A DNA stretch of 64,000 nucleotides. It comes from Collinsella stercoris DSM 13279. Lineage in GTDB: Bacteria; Actinomycetota; Coriobacteriia; Coriobacteriales; Coriobacteriaceae. Every line of letters starts with the position of its first letter. Position 1 is the stretch's first letter. Under the pieces are notes generated by a model. It did no database searches. It was not told where the DNA came from and worked only from the letters and a program-made list of their open reading frames with translations. The position numbers were made by a program, and so were the translations under genes. The stretch is taken from assembly GCF_020735465.1 (NCBI RefSeq), contig NZ_CP085935.1:558001-622000 (forward strand), given 5' to 3'. This document shows, piece by piece, positions 1-8,874 of the stretch.

Positions 1-198
1 CTGGGGGATGACGGCTTTGTGGCCGACTCCCAGATCCTCGACGAGGGCGCCGTGCCGGAGGCCGAGGCCATGCCCAAGCCCGAGTTGGAGAACCCCTGGG
101 CCAAGCTCATCGACTTCGAGAATCCCTTCGCGGCGCGCGAGCACGTCGCCGCGTCGAAGAAACCCGAGGAAACCGACACATCTGACGACGGCCGTTAA
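1..198 (+). CDS. C-terminal end of an unidentified acidic protein
   Basis: The frame is open from the first base and ends with TAA at 196-198, leaving about 65 residues of a protein that begins outside the window. The visible tail is acidic and proline-rich (it contains ENPWAKLIDFENPF) and looks like a disordered C-terminus. It lies about 70 bp upstream of alaS on the same strand. I cannot assign a family from this piece. Confidence 0.6.
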   Translation: MGDDGFVADSQILDEGAVPEAEAMPKPELENPWAKLIDFENPFAAREHVAASKKPEETDTSDDGR

Positions 199-200
199 CG

Positions 201-206
201 TATAAT
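201..206 (+). promoter_or_regulatory. Probable -10 box for alaS
   Basis: A perfect TATAAT lies 63 bp upstream of the alaS start, just after the stop of the preceding gene. No convincing -35 box is visible at the usual distance. The space to the start codon is too short for a T-box leader. Confidence 0.45.
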
Positions 207-268
207 CGTCAAGTTGGAAATATGTCCCGCCGCGCGGGACTCGAACTTGATGTACAGGGAGTTTACGC

Positions 269-2923
269 ATGGCCGCTGACTATCCCACCATGACGACCGC
301 CGAGATCCGCTCGGCATACCTCAACTTCTTCGAGAGCAAGGGCTGCAAGCTCTACCCGAGCTCCTCGCTCGTTCCCGATGACCCGTCGCTGCTGCTCGCC
401 AACGCCGGTATGAACCAGTTCAAGGAGTTCTACCAGGGCAAGAAGGTCATGAAGGAGATCGGTGCGTGCTCGTGCCAAAAGTGCGTCCGCACCAACGACA
501 TCGACATCATCGGCGCCGACGGCCGCCACGCCTCGTTCTTCGAGATGCTCGGCAACTTCGCCTTTGGCGGCGTGACCAAGGGGCAGGCCTGCGCTTGGGC
601 CTATGAGCTCATCACCGAGGTCTTCAAGCTGCCCAAGGACCGCCTCTACTTCACCGTGTTCACCGAGGACGACGAGACCGAGGCCGTATGGCGCTCCCTC
701 GGCGTCGAGCCCGACCACATCACCCGCCTGGGCGAGGACGATAACTTCTGGGCCGCCGGCCCCACCGGCCCCTGCGGCCCGTGCTCCGAGATCTACTTCG
801 ACCTCGGCGAGGAGGTCGGCTGCGGCTGCGACACCTGCGCCCCCGGCTGCGACTGCGACCGCTTCCTGGAGTTCTGGAACCTCGTGTTCACGCAGTTCGA
901 CCGCCAGGAGGACGGCTCCATGCCGGAGCTGCCGCACCGCAACCTCGATACGGGCATGGGCCTGGAGCGCATGGCCGCCATCATGCAGCACAAGAGCTCC
1001 TTCTTCGACGGCGACGTCATGCAGAGCCTCATCAAGCTGGGCGAGGACATCTCCGGCAAGACCTACGTGGACGACGACTACACCGGGGCCTCCCGCTCCC
1101 TGCGCATCATCGCCGACCACGCCCGCTCCGTGAACTTCCTCATCTCCGACGGCGTGCTCCCCGGCAACGAGGGCCGCGGCTACGTGCTGCGCCGCCTGCT
1201 GCGCCGCGCCGTGTTCCACGGCCGCCTGCTCGGCATCGAGGACGCCTTCCTGGGCCGCTTCATCGATGCGGTGAATGACGTCATGGGCGACGCCTACCCG
1301 AGCCTGCTCGAGAACGTCGGCCTGGTCAAGGGCATCGTCGAGGCCGAGGAGGAGCGTTTCTCCACCACCCTCAACAACGGTCGCGTCTACCTGGACGAGC
1401 AGCTCTCCGCCCTCGCCGAGGGTGAGCAGCTCCCCGGCTCCGCCGCCTTCATGCTGCACGACACCTTCGGGTTCCCCATCGACCTCACCGTCGAGATCGC
1501 CGAGGGCGCCGGGCACGCCGTCGACATCGAGGGCTTCAACGCGGAGATGGCCGAGCAGAAGGCCCGCGCCCGCGCCGCCGCCAAGGGCGACGCCTGGGGT
1601 TCCTTCAACGACGTGTGGACCGAGCTCGCCGACCAGCTGCCCGCCACCGAGTTCGTGGGCTACGACAACGAGAGCATCGAGGGCGCCCATGTGCTGGCCA
1701 TCGTGGTGAACGGCGAGCGCGTCGAGCGCGCCGAGAACGCCGCCGAGGCCGCCGTGGTGCTCGACCGCACGCCGTTGTACGCCGAGATGGGCGGCCAGAT
1801 GGGCGACCACGGCCTCATCGACACCGACGACGCCCAGTTCTTCGTGTCCAACACTACCGCCAAGGGCGGCCTCTACGTCCACGAGGGCAAGCTCATCGGC
1901 GCGCTTTCCGAGGGCGACACCGTGTTCGCCGGCTACGACCTCAACCGCCGCGGCCTGCTGTGCCGCAACCACACGGCGACCCATCTGCTCGACGCCGCGC
2001 TCAAGGAGGTCCTGGGCGATCACGTCAACCAGGCGGGCTCCCTGGTGTCCCCCGAGAACCTGCGCTTCGACTTCACGCACTTCGAGGCCATGACCTCGGA
2101 GCAGATCCGCGCCGTCGAGGACCTCGTGAACGAGCAGATCCTGGCCGCCCAGCCCGTCGTCACCCAGGTCATGGGCATTGACGAGGCCAAGGCCTCCGGC
2201 GCCGTGGCCCTGTTCGGCGAGAAGTACGGCGGCGTGGTGCGCGTCGTCTCCGTGGGCGAGGGCGCCGAGCCGTTCTCCCGCGAGCTGTGCGGCGGCACGC
2301 ATGCCAAGAACACCGCCGAGCTCGGCCTGTTCAAGATCGTGTCCGAGTCCTCCACGGGCTCCAACGTCCGGCGCATCGAGGCCGTGACGAGCACCGGCGC
2401 CATCGCGTACCTCGAGGAGCGCGCCGCCCTCGCCGAGACCGCGGCCGCGAGCCTCAAGTGCCGCGTCGAGGAGGTCCCGGCCCGCGTGCATGCGCTGCAG
2501 GCGGAGCTGCGCGAGGTCAACCAAAAGCTCAAGAAGGCGCTCACGGGCGGCAGCTCCGACGCCATCGCGTCGGCCATCGATGCCGCCGTGGACATGGGCG
2601 GCTACCAGCTCGTCGTCGCCGAGCTCTCCGGTCTCGAGGCAGCCGACCTGCGCAACGTGTGGGACACCATTCGCGGCAAGCTCTCCAGCGCCTGCGCCTG
2701 CGTGCTCGCCACGGTGACCGAGAAGGGCACGCCCGCCCTCATCGCCGCCGCGACCGACGACGCTGCGGCCGCGGGCTTCCACGCCGGTAACGTGATCAAG
2801 CAGATCGCCCCCCTCGTGGACGGACGCGGTGGCGGCAGGCCCACGATGGCGCAGGCCGGCGGCAAGAACGCCGCGGGCATCGCCGCCGCGCTGGACGCCG
2901 CTCGCTCCCTGCTCGCCGAGTAG
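269..2923 (+). CDS. alaS: Alanyl-tRNA synthetase
   Basis: This 884-residue cytoplasmic enzyme charges tRNA-Ala and edits mischarged serine or glycine. The N-terminus (EIRSAYLNFFESKGC) is the class II catalytic start typical of AlaRS. The editing-domain zinc motifs are present: HTATHLL near residue 570 and CGGTH near residue 675. The C-terminal part ends with the glycine-rich DGRGGGRPTMAQAGG signature of the C-Ala/DHHA1 region. The length matches full-length bacterial AlaRS, so no domain is missing. It is followed after 10 bp by ruvX, so the two are probably co-transcribed. Confidence 0.98.
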   Translation: MAADYPTMTTAEIRSAYLNFFESKGCKLYPSSSLVPDDPSLLLANAGMNQFKEFYQGKKVMKEIGACSCQKCVRTNDIDIIGADGRHASFFEMLGNFAFGGVTKGQACAWAYELITEVFKLPKDRLYFTVFTEDDETEAVWRSLGVEPDHITRLGEDDNFWAAGPTGPCGPCSEIYFDLGEEVGCGCDTCAPGCDCDRFLEFWNLVFTQFDRQEDGSMPELPHRNLDTGMGLERMAAIMQHKSSFFDGDVMQSLIKLGEDISGKTYVDDDYTGASRSLRIIADHARSVNFLISDGVLPGNEGRGYVLRRLLRRAVFHGRLLGIEDAFLGRFIDAVNDVMGDAYPSLLENVGLVKGIVEAEEERFSTTLNNGRVYLDEQLSALAEGEQLPGSAAFMLHDTFGFPIDLTVEIAEGAGHAVDIEGFNAEMAEQKARARAAAKGDAWGSFNDVWTELADQLPATEFVGYDNESIEGAHVLAIVVNGERVERAENAAEAAVVLDRTPLYAEMGGQMGDHGLIDTDDAQFFVSNTTAKGGLYVHEGKLIGALSEGDTVFAGYDLNRRGLLCRNHTATHLLDAALKEVLGDHVNQAGSLVSPENLRFDFTHFEAMTSEQIRAVEDLVNEQILAAQPVVTQVMGIDEAKASGAVALFGEKYGGVVRVVSVGEGAEPFSRELCGGTHAKNTAELGLFKIVSESSTGSNVRRIEAVTSTGAIAYLEERAALAETAAASLKCRVEEVPARVHALQAELREVNQKLKKALTGGSSDAIASAIDAAVDMGGYQLVVAELSGLEAADLRNVWDTIRGKLSSACACVLATVTEKGTPALIAAATDDAAAAGFHAGNVIKQIAPLVDGRGGGRPTMAQAGGKNAAGIAAALDAARSLLAE

Positions 2924-2933
2924 GGCCCCGCGC

Positions 2934-3362
2934 ATGATCGCCCTCGCTCTCGACATCGGCGGTGCGCGCACCGGCATCGCCGTCTCCGACCGGACGGGTC
3001 GCGTCGCGTCCCCCGTCAAGGTGTTGCCCGCCGCCGAGGTCGAGGGCGTGGCCCGCACGTTTCGCATGGTGCTCGAGGACTACGAGCCCGATGTCATCGT
3101 GTGCGGCCTGCCCCAGACGATGGCGGGGGAGGAGGGCCCCCAGGCCGCGCGCGTCCGCGAGGTCGCGGGGCGCATCTCGCGCGTCACCGGGCTGCCCGTC
3201 GAGTTCATCGACGAGCGCCTGTCCTCGACGGAGGCAAAGCGCATCCTGCGCGAGCAGGGTTTGAGCGAAAAGCAGATGCGCGGTAAGGTTGATATGATCT
3301 CGGCCTCCCTGTTCCTGCAGGCGTGGCTCGATGCCCAAAGTCGAAAGGAAGATCGTGGCTAA
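2934..3362 (+). CDS. ruvX: Putative pre-16S rRNA nuclease / Holliday junction resolvase-like RuvX (YqgF)
   Basis: The product is 142 residues, the usual size for the YqgF/RuvX RNase H-fold family, which acts in maturation of the 16S rRNA 5' end. The N-terminus LALDIGGARTGIAVSD carries the conserved DxG of the fold. VCGLPQTMAGEEGPQA and FIDERLSSTEA are the other conserved family blocks, with the catalytic DER. I chose the ATG at 2934, 10 bp after alaS, because the frame upstream lies inside alaS. The gene overlaps the beginning of mltG. Confidence 0.93.
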   Translation: MIALALDIGGARTGIAVSDRTGRVASPVKVLPAAEVEGVARTFRMVLEDYEPDVIVCGLPQTMAGEEGPQAARVREVAGRISRVTGLPVEFIDERLSSTEAKRILREQGLSEKQMRGKVDMISASLFLQAWLDAQSRKEDRG

Positions 3363-4683
3363 CGTTCCCGGCTCCCATCGCCAGGCCGATGTGCCTCGTC
3401 CCGCGGGCGCGCGTTTCCGCACTCCGGATCCCGCTTCCGCCCCGTCTCAGCGTCCGCGCTCCGCGGCGTATCCTTCCCACGGCGCCCCTTCGCCCGCCCA
3501 GGCGCCGGCGTCGCATGCCGCCGGGTCCCGGTTTGCCAAGGGCTCCCACCAGTCGTATGCCCAGCAGGGCTCCCCGGAGCCTGCGTACATGCCCCAGCGC
3601 TCCCAGGGCGCGTATGCGCGCGGGGGCGCCCGCCCGCCCAAAAAAGGCTCGCCCGTTCCGGTCGTGATCGGCGTGCTCATCGCCATCGCCGTGGTCGCGG
3701 GCGCCGCGTTGTTCCTGTTCCCCCGCATCTTTGGGGGCGATTCGGCCAATATCGAGGCGGGGCAGCAGGTGTCCATCACCATCCCCGAGGGCTCCTCGAG
3801 CGATGCGATCGCCACGATCCTGGTCGATAACCACATCATCGCGGATTCCGGCGAGTACTACGCCGCCGTCAAAAAGCTCAACGCGGAGATGTCTCTCAAG
3901 CCGGGCGACTACCAGTTCGAGACGCTGCAGGACCCGCTGTCGGTGGTCAAGCAGCTCGTCGCCGGCCCCAACCTCGAGGGCGTCAAGCTGACCGTTCCCG
4001 AGGGCAAGACCGTCGAGCAGACCGCGCAGCTCGTCGAAGACGCATACGGGATCTCCGCCGATGAGTTCATCTCGCAGGCCAAGGCCAGCGCGTATGCGGG
4101 CGACTATCCCTTCCTAGCCGACGCCGGGAACGATTCGCTCGAGGGCTTCCTCTATCCCAAGACCTACACCTTCGCGGGCACCCCGACTGCCGACGAGGTC
4201 ATCCGCGCCATGCTCGACCAGTACCAGCTCGACGTCGTCGACGCTTTCGATTTCGATGCCGGCCGCGCTACCATCTCGGCGACCTACGGAATCGAGCTGT
4301 CCGACTACGAGCTGCTCACGCTGGCGTCCATCGTGGAGCGCGAGGGCCTCAATGCCGACCAGCGCGCCCACGTGGCATCGGTCTTCCTCAATCGCCTGGC
4401 GGGCAAGGGTGATTTTGCCGGCAGGCCGTACCTGCAAAGCGATGCGACCCTCATGTACGAGACGGGCGGCGCCGTCACGGCCGAGGACATCCAGGGCATC
4501 GACAGCCCGTACAACTCGTATCAAAACGCCGGACTGCCGCCCACGCCCATCTGCTCTCCGTCCTCCGAGGCGATTCTGGCGACCCTGGAGCCGACGGACT
4601 CGGATGACCTGTATTTCTACATCACGCAGGACGAGGAGTACTTCTCCCAGACCTACGATGAGCACATGCAGTCCTGGGAGTAG
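3355..4683 (+). CDS. mltG: Endolytic murein transglycosylase MltG
   Basis: MltG is a membrane-bound lytic transglycosylase that cleaves nascent peptidoglycan strands. The product has a roughly 100-residue proline/serine-rich cytoplasmic tail, a single membrane segment (VVIGVLIAIAVVAGAALFLF) and an extracellular YceG domain. Visible YceG motifs are LEGFLYPKTYTF, LASIVEREG with the catalytic glutamate, HVASVFLNRL, and the end block YNSYQNAGLPPTPICSPS. I prefer the GTG at 3355, which has an AAAGGAAG ribosome site just upstream; an in-frame ATG at 3331 would overlap ruvX by 32 bp. Confidence 0.94.
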   Translation: MANVPGSHRQADVPRPAGARFRTPDPASAPSQRPRSAAYPSHGAPSPAQAPASHAAGSRFAKGSHQSYAQQGSPEPAYMPQRSQGAYARGGARPPKKGSPVPVVIGVLIAIAVVAGAALFLFPRIFGGDSANIEAGQQVSITIPEGSSSDAIATILVDNHIIADSGEYYAAVKKLNAEMSLKPGDYQFETLQDPLSVVKQLVAGPNLEGVKLTVPEGKTVEQTAQLVEDAYGISADEFISQAKASAYAGDYPFLADAGNDSLEGFLYPKTYTFAGTPTADEVIRAMLDQYQLDVVDAFDFDAGRATISATYGIELSDYELLTLASIVEREGLNADQRAHVASVFLNRLAGKGDFAGRPYLQSDATLMYETGGAVTAEDIQGIDSPYNSYQNAGLPPTPICSPSSEAILATLEPTDSDDLYFYITQDEEYFSQTYDEHMQSWE

Positions 4684-4686
4684 AAG

Positions 4687-5184
4687 ATGAGCGTGCTTTC
4701 TCCCACTCGATACGTGGCGCGCGTGGAGCTCATCGACCTCGACGCGCTCTGGGCGTCGGGCAAACGCGCCATCCTGCTCGACCGCGACAACACGCTCGTC
4801 CCGCGCGACCGCACCTGCGCGCCCGCGTCGGTCGCCGCATGGCTCGACCACGCTCGCGATCTTGGCTTCGAGCTCATCATGGTGTCCAACAACTGGCATA
4901 AGAGCCATGTGTCGCGCTCGGCCGGCGAGCTCAAGATGGATTACATCTCCTTTGCGTGCAAGCCGCTGCCCTTCGCCATCACGGCGGGCATGCGCCGCCT
5001 GGGCGCCAGCAAGGCCAACGCGGTCATGATCGGCGATCAGCTCTACACGGACGTGTGGGGCGGCAACCTCGCCGGCATCGACACGATCTTGGTCAAGCCG
5101 CAGACGACCGTCGACCTGTGGTACACGCAGATCTTCCGGATCTTCGAGCGCCGCGCGCTGCGCGGGCTGACCTGCGAGGAGTAG
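4687..5184 (+). CDS. YqeG family HAD phosphatase
   Basis: The 165-residue product has the HAD nucleophile motif LLDRDNTLV near residue 30, the second motif MVSNN near residue 60 and the acidic motif MIGDQLYTDVWGGN near residue 115. These match the YqeG subfamily of small HAD phosphatases. The physiological substrate is not established. The start ATG follows the mltG stop by 3 bp, and the gene is followed closely by aroK. Confidence 0.88.
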   Translation: MSVLSPTRYVARVELIDLDALWASGKRAILLDRDNTLVPRDRTCAPASVAAWLDHARDLGFELIMVSNNWHKSHVSRSAGELKMDYISFACKPLPFAITAGMRRLGASKANAVMIGDQLYTDVWGGNLAGIDTILVKPQTTVDLWYTQIFRIFERRALRGLTCEE

Positions 5185-5190
5185 GTCGGC

Positions 5191-5724
5191 ATGACGTCTG
5201 CGGTCAAGCACGGATGCGACCACGTGTTCTTTGTGGGGTTCCTGGGCGCCGGCAAGTCGACGCTCGCCCGCAACTTGGGGCGCATGTTCCACCGCCGCTT
5301 CGTCGACACGGACCGCCTGGTCGAGCGCCGCTGCGGCAGCACCGTGACCAAGCTGTTCGAGGAGTTCGGCGAGGAGCGGTTCCGCGAGCTCGAGACCGCC
5401 GCGCTCGAGGGCCTGCGCGGGGAGCGCAGCCTGCTCGTGTCATGCGGCGGCGGCATCGTGGAGACGCCGCGCAACATCGAGCTCATGCACGATATGGGCT
5501 TTTGCGTGTATCTCGATGGCGACTTGGACGACTCGCTGCGCCAGATCCGCCGGAGCGACACGCGCCCCGATTTCCGCAGCGCCGAGCACGCCGCGCGCCT
5601 GCTCGAGCATCGTCGACCGCTGTACGAGCAGGCCGCCGACCTCACCGTTGATATTCGCGGCACGTCGTTCACCGATGTGTCCTACACCGTTGCCGAACTG
5701 CTTCTGGAGCGTGGTCTCATATGA
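5191..5724 (+). CDS. aroK: Shikimate kinase
   Basis: Shikimate kinase phosphorylates shikimate to shikimate 3-phosphate with ATP. The 177-residue protein has the P-loop GFLGAGKST, the shikimate-binding DTD and FRELE blocks, the glycine block CGGGIV and the lid arginine in TRPDF. All key residues look intact. The stop overlaps the aroB-like start by 4 bp (ATGA), indicating translational coupling. No aroE, aroC or aroQ lies in this cluster, so the pathway context is reduced. Confidence 0.93.
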   Translation: MTSAVKHGCDHVFFVGFLGAGKSTLARNLGRMFHRRFVDTDRLVERRCGSTVTKLFEEFGEERFRELETAALEGLRGERSLLVSCGGGIVETPRNIELMHDMGFCVYLDGDLDDSLRQIRRSDTRPDFRSAEHAARLLEHRRPLYEQAADLTVDIRGTSFTDVSYTVAELLLERGLI

Positions 5725-6812
5725 CGATCCGTCGCAAACTGCTCAACTTTGGAAACCGCAGCACCGACTTCCGCATTGGGACCGGTGCCTTTTCCGAGCT
5801 CTCCAAGATGCTTGCGGGAGCCGTGGGGCGCCCCTGTCGCGCCTTCATGATTGCGGATGCGGAGCTCGATGAGGCGCTGCTCGTCCAGGTCCGCCGCTCG
5901 CTCATCGACGCGGGCTATCGTGTTGACGAGCTTATGCTCGATGGCCTTGAGGCCGCCCGGTTCACGAGCGTCTCGCGCGCGTACGAGCGCTTGGCCGCCG
6001 CCGGCATCACGTCCGAGGACTTGGTGCTCGGCGTCGGTCCCGCGGCCGTGTGCTCGCTCGCCGCCTTCGCGTCGCATGGATGGTGCGGCGGGACCTCCTG
6101 CGCGCTCATCCCCACCACCCTCGACGCCATGGTTCGCCTGCCCACGCAGATGGAGTCCCTCTCCGTTGCCGGCGACGCCCATGCCGTGAGTGTGAGCCCC
6201 CAGGTCTCGCTCGTGGTGTGCGACCTGAACCTCGTGGTCGGCCGCGACGTCGATGCGAACGGCATGGGGTACGTGCTCATCTGCGCCGCCCATCTGGCCG
6301 AGAGCCGCAAATGCTGGGAGGGCTTTGCGAGCACGGTCGAGGGGCTTGCCCAGCATGGCGAGATCGCCTTCATCGACGCCATCTGCACGGCGCAGACCTC
6401 GCGATTGAACACGGTCAAGTCCGCCAGCCCCTCCGCCCGCCGCGCGTTCACGTACGGCCAGACCACGGCACGCGCGCTTTCCGCCTGCCTGGGGGATGCC
6501 GCCATCCAGCCGTATCGCCTCTATGCGGAGGGCATGCGCTTCGAGGCCCGTCTCGCGGTCGATGTGTGCGACTTCTCGGTCGATGAGATGTTCGCGCAAG
6601 ACGATCGCCTCGAGGACCTCGGCATCGAGGAGCTCTCGTTCGCGCTCGATGCGGACGCATTCATCGACGCCCTGCGCGCCGAGCGCTTCCGCCGTGCCAA
6701 TCGCTTCCAGCTCGCCCTTCCCAAGCATCCGGGCATCATTCGCCTCTCGTCCGTCGAGGACGAGGTGCTCGAGCGCCACGCCCGCGCCTTCCTCGCCTCC
6801 CGCCGCCCCTAA
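5721..6812 (+). CDS. Degenerate 3-dehydroquinate synthase (AroB) homologue, probably not catalytic
   Basis: The 363-residue length, its position after aroK, and recognisable blocks (FRIGTGAFSELSK at the start, IPTTLDAMV near residue 130) identify it as an AroB-family protein. The active-site signatures are altered. The GGKTG block after PTTL is replaced by RLPTQMESL. The zinc glutamate block (normally GxAExxK) reads GMGYVLICAAH. The zinc histidine block (normally GHTFGH) reads FTYGQT. The NAD-binding GGG block reads GVGPAA. I infer a pseudoenzyme or a repurposed protein. The frame is intact and GC-rich like its neighbours, so it is maintained rather than freshly broken. Confidence 0.75.
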   Translation: MTIRRKLLNFGNRSTDFRIGTGAFSELSKMLAGAVGRPCRAFMIADAELDEALLVQVRRSLIDAGYRVDELMLDGLEAARFTSVSRAYERLAAAGITSEDLVLGVGPAAVCSLAAFASHGWCGGTSCALIPTTLDAMVRLPTQMESLSVAGDAHAVSVSPQVSLVVCDLNLVVGRDVDANGMGYVLICAAHLAESRKCWEGFASTVEGLAQHGEIAFIDAICTAQTSRLNTVKSASPSARRAFTYGQTTARALSACLGDAAIQPYRLYAEGMRFEARLAVDVCDFSVDEMFAQDDRLEDLGIEELSFALDADAFIDALRAERFRRANRFQLALPKHPGIIRLSSVEDEVLERHARAFLASRRP

Positions 6813-6823
6813 TGTGTCATCTT

Positions 6824-6858
6824 ATGTGTCATTTGGGGTCAGACCCCAAATGACACAT
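6824..6858. repeat. Perfect 17-bp palindrome with GGGGTCAGACCCC core
   Basis: Two 17-bp arms (6824-6840 and 6842-6858) are exactly complementary around one central A. Part of the arm (ATGTGTCAT) also occurs once more just upstream at 6812-6820, touching the aroB-like stop codon. It could act as a terminator between the aroB homologue and the peptidase gene, or be a REP-like interspersed palindrome. No T-run follows. Confidence 0.7.
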
Positions 6859-6887
6859 GTTTATCCCGTCGATGGAAAGGATTTCCC

Positions 6888-8018
6888 ATGTCTGAAGTTA
6901 TGAACGGTCCCGCCGGCCGCATCGCCCGTCTGCGTGCCCTCATGGCAGAGCGCGGCTACGACGCCGTGGTCGTGCGTGACGAGGCAAACCTTCGCTGGCT
7001 CACCGGGGCCATGCGGGTCTTCGATTACACCGGCGAGTACCCGCATGCCGCCTTTATCACCGCTGATGCCTGCTACCTGCACACGGACTCCCGGTACTTC
7101 AACACCTTCGAGGAGAACCTTCCCGAGGGTGTCGAGTGGAAACTCGACATGGAGTCCATCGCCATTCCCCGTTGGGTGGCGGAGCGTTCCCGCGCCACCA
7201 AGAGCCGCACCGTCGCCGTCGAGGATGACATGCAGATCGGGTTCTATCGCGGCATCGAGCGCGGGCTTGAGGACTGCTCCGTGTGCGCGGCCCTGCCGCT
7301 CATGCACGGCGATCTTCAGCTCATGCGCGCCATCAAGGACGCCGAGGAGATCGAGCTCATGCGTCACGCGCAGTCCATCACCGACGCCGCGTTCGCCCAC
7401 ATGTGCACCGTGATTCGCCCCGGCCTCACAGAGAAGCAGCTCCGCACCGAGCTTGAGACCTTCATGTTCGATCACGGTGCGGACGATCTGGCCTTCGGCT
7501 CCATCGTCGCATCCGGCCCCAACACGGCCAACCCGCATGCCATCCCCGGCGACCGCAAGGTGGAGAAGGGCGATTTCGTCCTCATGGACTACGGTGCGGG
7601 CTACCGCGACTACAAGTCCGACATGACCCGTACGGTCTGCGTGGGCGAGCCCAACGCAAAGCAGCGTGAGATCTACGACATCGTGCGCCGCACGCACGAG
7701 GAGTGCGTCGCCGCCATCCATGCGGGCGTCGACGGCAGCGACATCCATCTGCTGTCGCAGAAGATCATCGGTGATGCTGGCTACGGCGAGTACTACGGCC
7801 ACGGCCTCGGTCATGGCGTGGGTATCGACATCCACGAGCTGCCGGTCTTCGGCCGCAAGAGCAACATCGTGGAGGAGGGCGCGGTTATCACGGTCGAGCC
7901 CGGCATCTACCTGCCCGGCGTGGGCGGTGTGCGCCTTGAGGACTACGGCGTCGTCACCAAGGACGGCTACGAGCCCTTCACGACCTCTACGCACGAGCTG
8001 GTCGTCATCGACTGCTAA
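6888..8018 (+). CDS. M24 family metallopeptidase (Xaa-Pro aminopeptidase type)
   Basis: The 376-residue cytoplasmic peptidase has a creatinase-like N-terminal domain (RGYDAVVVRDEANLRWLTG) and a C-terminal pita-bread domain. All metal ligands are visible: the aspartate of VLMDYGAG, the aspartate of SDMTRTV, the histidine of GHGLGHGVG, and the glutamates of VEPGIY and VRLED. This fits PepP/PepQ enzymes that remove residues next to proline. A GGAAAGG ribosome site precedes the ATG. In related bacteria it commonly lies upstream of efp; here an accessory island separates the two. Confidence 0.93.
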   Translation: MSEVMNGPAGRIARLRALMAERGYDAVVVRDEANLRWLTGAMRVFDYTGEYPHAAFITADACYLHTDSRYFNTFEENLPEGVEWKLDMESIAIPRWVAERSRATKSRTVAVEDDMQIGFYRGIERGLEDCSVCAALPLMHGDLQLMRAIKDAEEIELMRHAQSITDAAFAHMCTVIRPGLTEKQLRTELETFMFDHGADDLAFGSIVASGPNTANPHAIPGDRKVEKGDFVLMDYGAGYRDYKSDMTRTVCVGEPNAKQREIYDIVRRTHEECVAAIHAGVDGSDIHLLSQKIIGDAGYGEYYGHGLGHGVGIDIHELPVFGRKSNIVEEGAVITVEPGIYLPGVGGVRLEDYGVVTKDGYEPFTTSTHELVVIDC

Positions 8019-8051
8019 CGGTAGTAGTGTAGCGGCTTCCAGTATTCCAGA

Positions 8052-8085
8052 AACAAGGGCTCGCTGGGCATTGCGAGCCCTTGTT
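8052..8085 (+). terminator. Hairpin terminator after the M24 peptidase gene
   Basis: A 13-bp perfect stem (8052-8064 with 8073-8085) encloses an 8-nt loop. It lies 34 bp after the peptidase stop and before the end of the convergent minus-strand gene. The following sequence is only weakly T-rich, so it may serve both directions. Confidence 0.7.
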
Positions 8086-8125
8086 GGCGGTTGCGGCTGT
8101 TGTCTACTCCAATTGGCAAGTTCGA

Positions 8126-8407
8126 TCAGCGCAGCCACTTGATGTACAGCGTAAGTAGTATGATGCACAAGCCAAGAAGCAATGCGCCAAGGATTGACTT
8201 TCGAGAGGCTGCTTGGCCGCCGTGTTTTCTGTACAGGACCCACGTGGCTGTTACAGAGAGAGGGAGCGCTAATGAAATAGTCCAATAGATTGCGCTCGGC
8301 ACCTGCACATCCACAATGATCAAAGCGAGAATCGCCAATGTCCCGATAACTGTCACGGTATCGTGAGCACGTTTATATAGGACTTGTTTATCATGGCATT
8401 TGTTCAT
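8126..8407 (-). CDS. Small hypothetical membrane protein
   Basis: The 93-residue product has about three hydrophobic segments (VIGTLAILALIIVDV, IYWTISLALPLSVTATWVL and ILGALLLGLCIILLTLYI). I do not recognise a family. It is the last gene of a three-gene minus-strand group, 6 bp after the secreted cysteine protein. Its size and place would fit an immunity or accessory membrane protein, but that is inference only. Confidence 0.6.
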   Translation of the reverse strand: MNKCHDKQVLYKRAHDTVTVIGTLAILALIIVDVQVPSAIYWTISLALPLSVTATWVLYRKHGGQAASRKSILGALLLGLCIILLTLYIKWLR

Positions 8408-8413
8408 GGGGGT

Positions 8414-8812
8414 CTAACCCAGACACTTGAACAAGGTGCTCGCTACATCTGCGGTTGCAAATAGGAATCCACGTGCATCTTTCGTTACGGCAGTGACCAC
8501 CCATTCGGCTCCGTTCCTAATGAGCCCCCAGTAACATTCAGCCTCTTTTTCGGTCAGTTGCACCTTGTGCGGCACTGGGCGGTTGTTCTGGAATCCGTGC
8601 GCGTCGCACCACTCCTTCGAGTAACTGTCGGTGCAGCGACCGCGTTCGCGCAGTATGGTCTCTCCAGTCTCCTTCTCATTCTCGAGCGTGTAGACTTCGG
8701 CTTCTTGCGACGTGGCCTCGCTCGCGATTGCCAGCGTCGGCGCTGCCGTGAGGCTCGATGCGACGAGAGCTCCGATCACGGCGAGGATAATGGGCTTTTG
8801 CTGCGTGGTCAT
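8414..8812 (-). CDS. Secreted small four-cysteine protein of unknown function
   Basis: I chose the ATG at 8812, which has AAAGGAAC upstream; the frame stays open further upstream. The 132-residue product begins with a classic signal peptide (IILAVIGALVASSLTAAPTLAIA). The predicted mature part of roughly 100 residues has four cysteines (in RGRCTDS, EWCDAHG, ECYWG and FKCLG), suggesting two disulfides. No known family was recognised. It sits between a secreted thioredoxin-like gene and a small membrane protein gene on the same strand, so the thioredoxin-like protein is a likely folding partner. A bacteriocin-like or signalling role is possible but unproven. Confidence 0.7.
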   Translation of the reverse strand: MTTQQKPIILAVIGALVASSLTAAPTLAIASEATSQEAEVYTLENEKETGETILRERGRCTDSYSKEWCDAHGFQNNRPVPHKVQLTEKEAECYWGLIRNGAEWVVTAVTKDARGFLFATADVASTLFKCLG

Positions 8813-8874
8813 GGTAGTTCCTTTCGTTGAATGGGTACGGTGCCCCATGGCTCCTTTCTCGATGTGTGGGGCGT

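Noticed and set aside
263..3067. A 934-codon open frame on the minus strand opposite alaS
   Set aside because: It mirrors a highly GC-rich true gene, is composed mostly of Ala, Gly, Val, Leu, Glu and Arg, and has no recognisable domain; alaS on the plus strand is certain.
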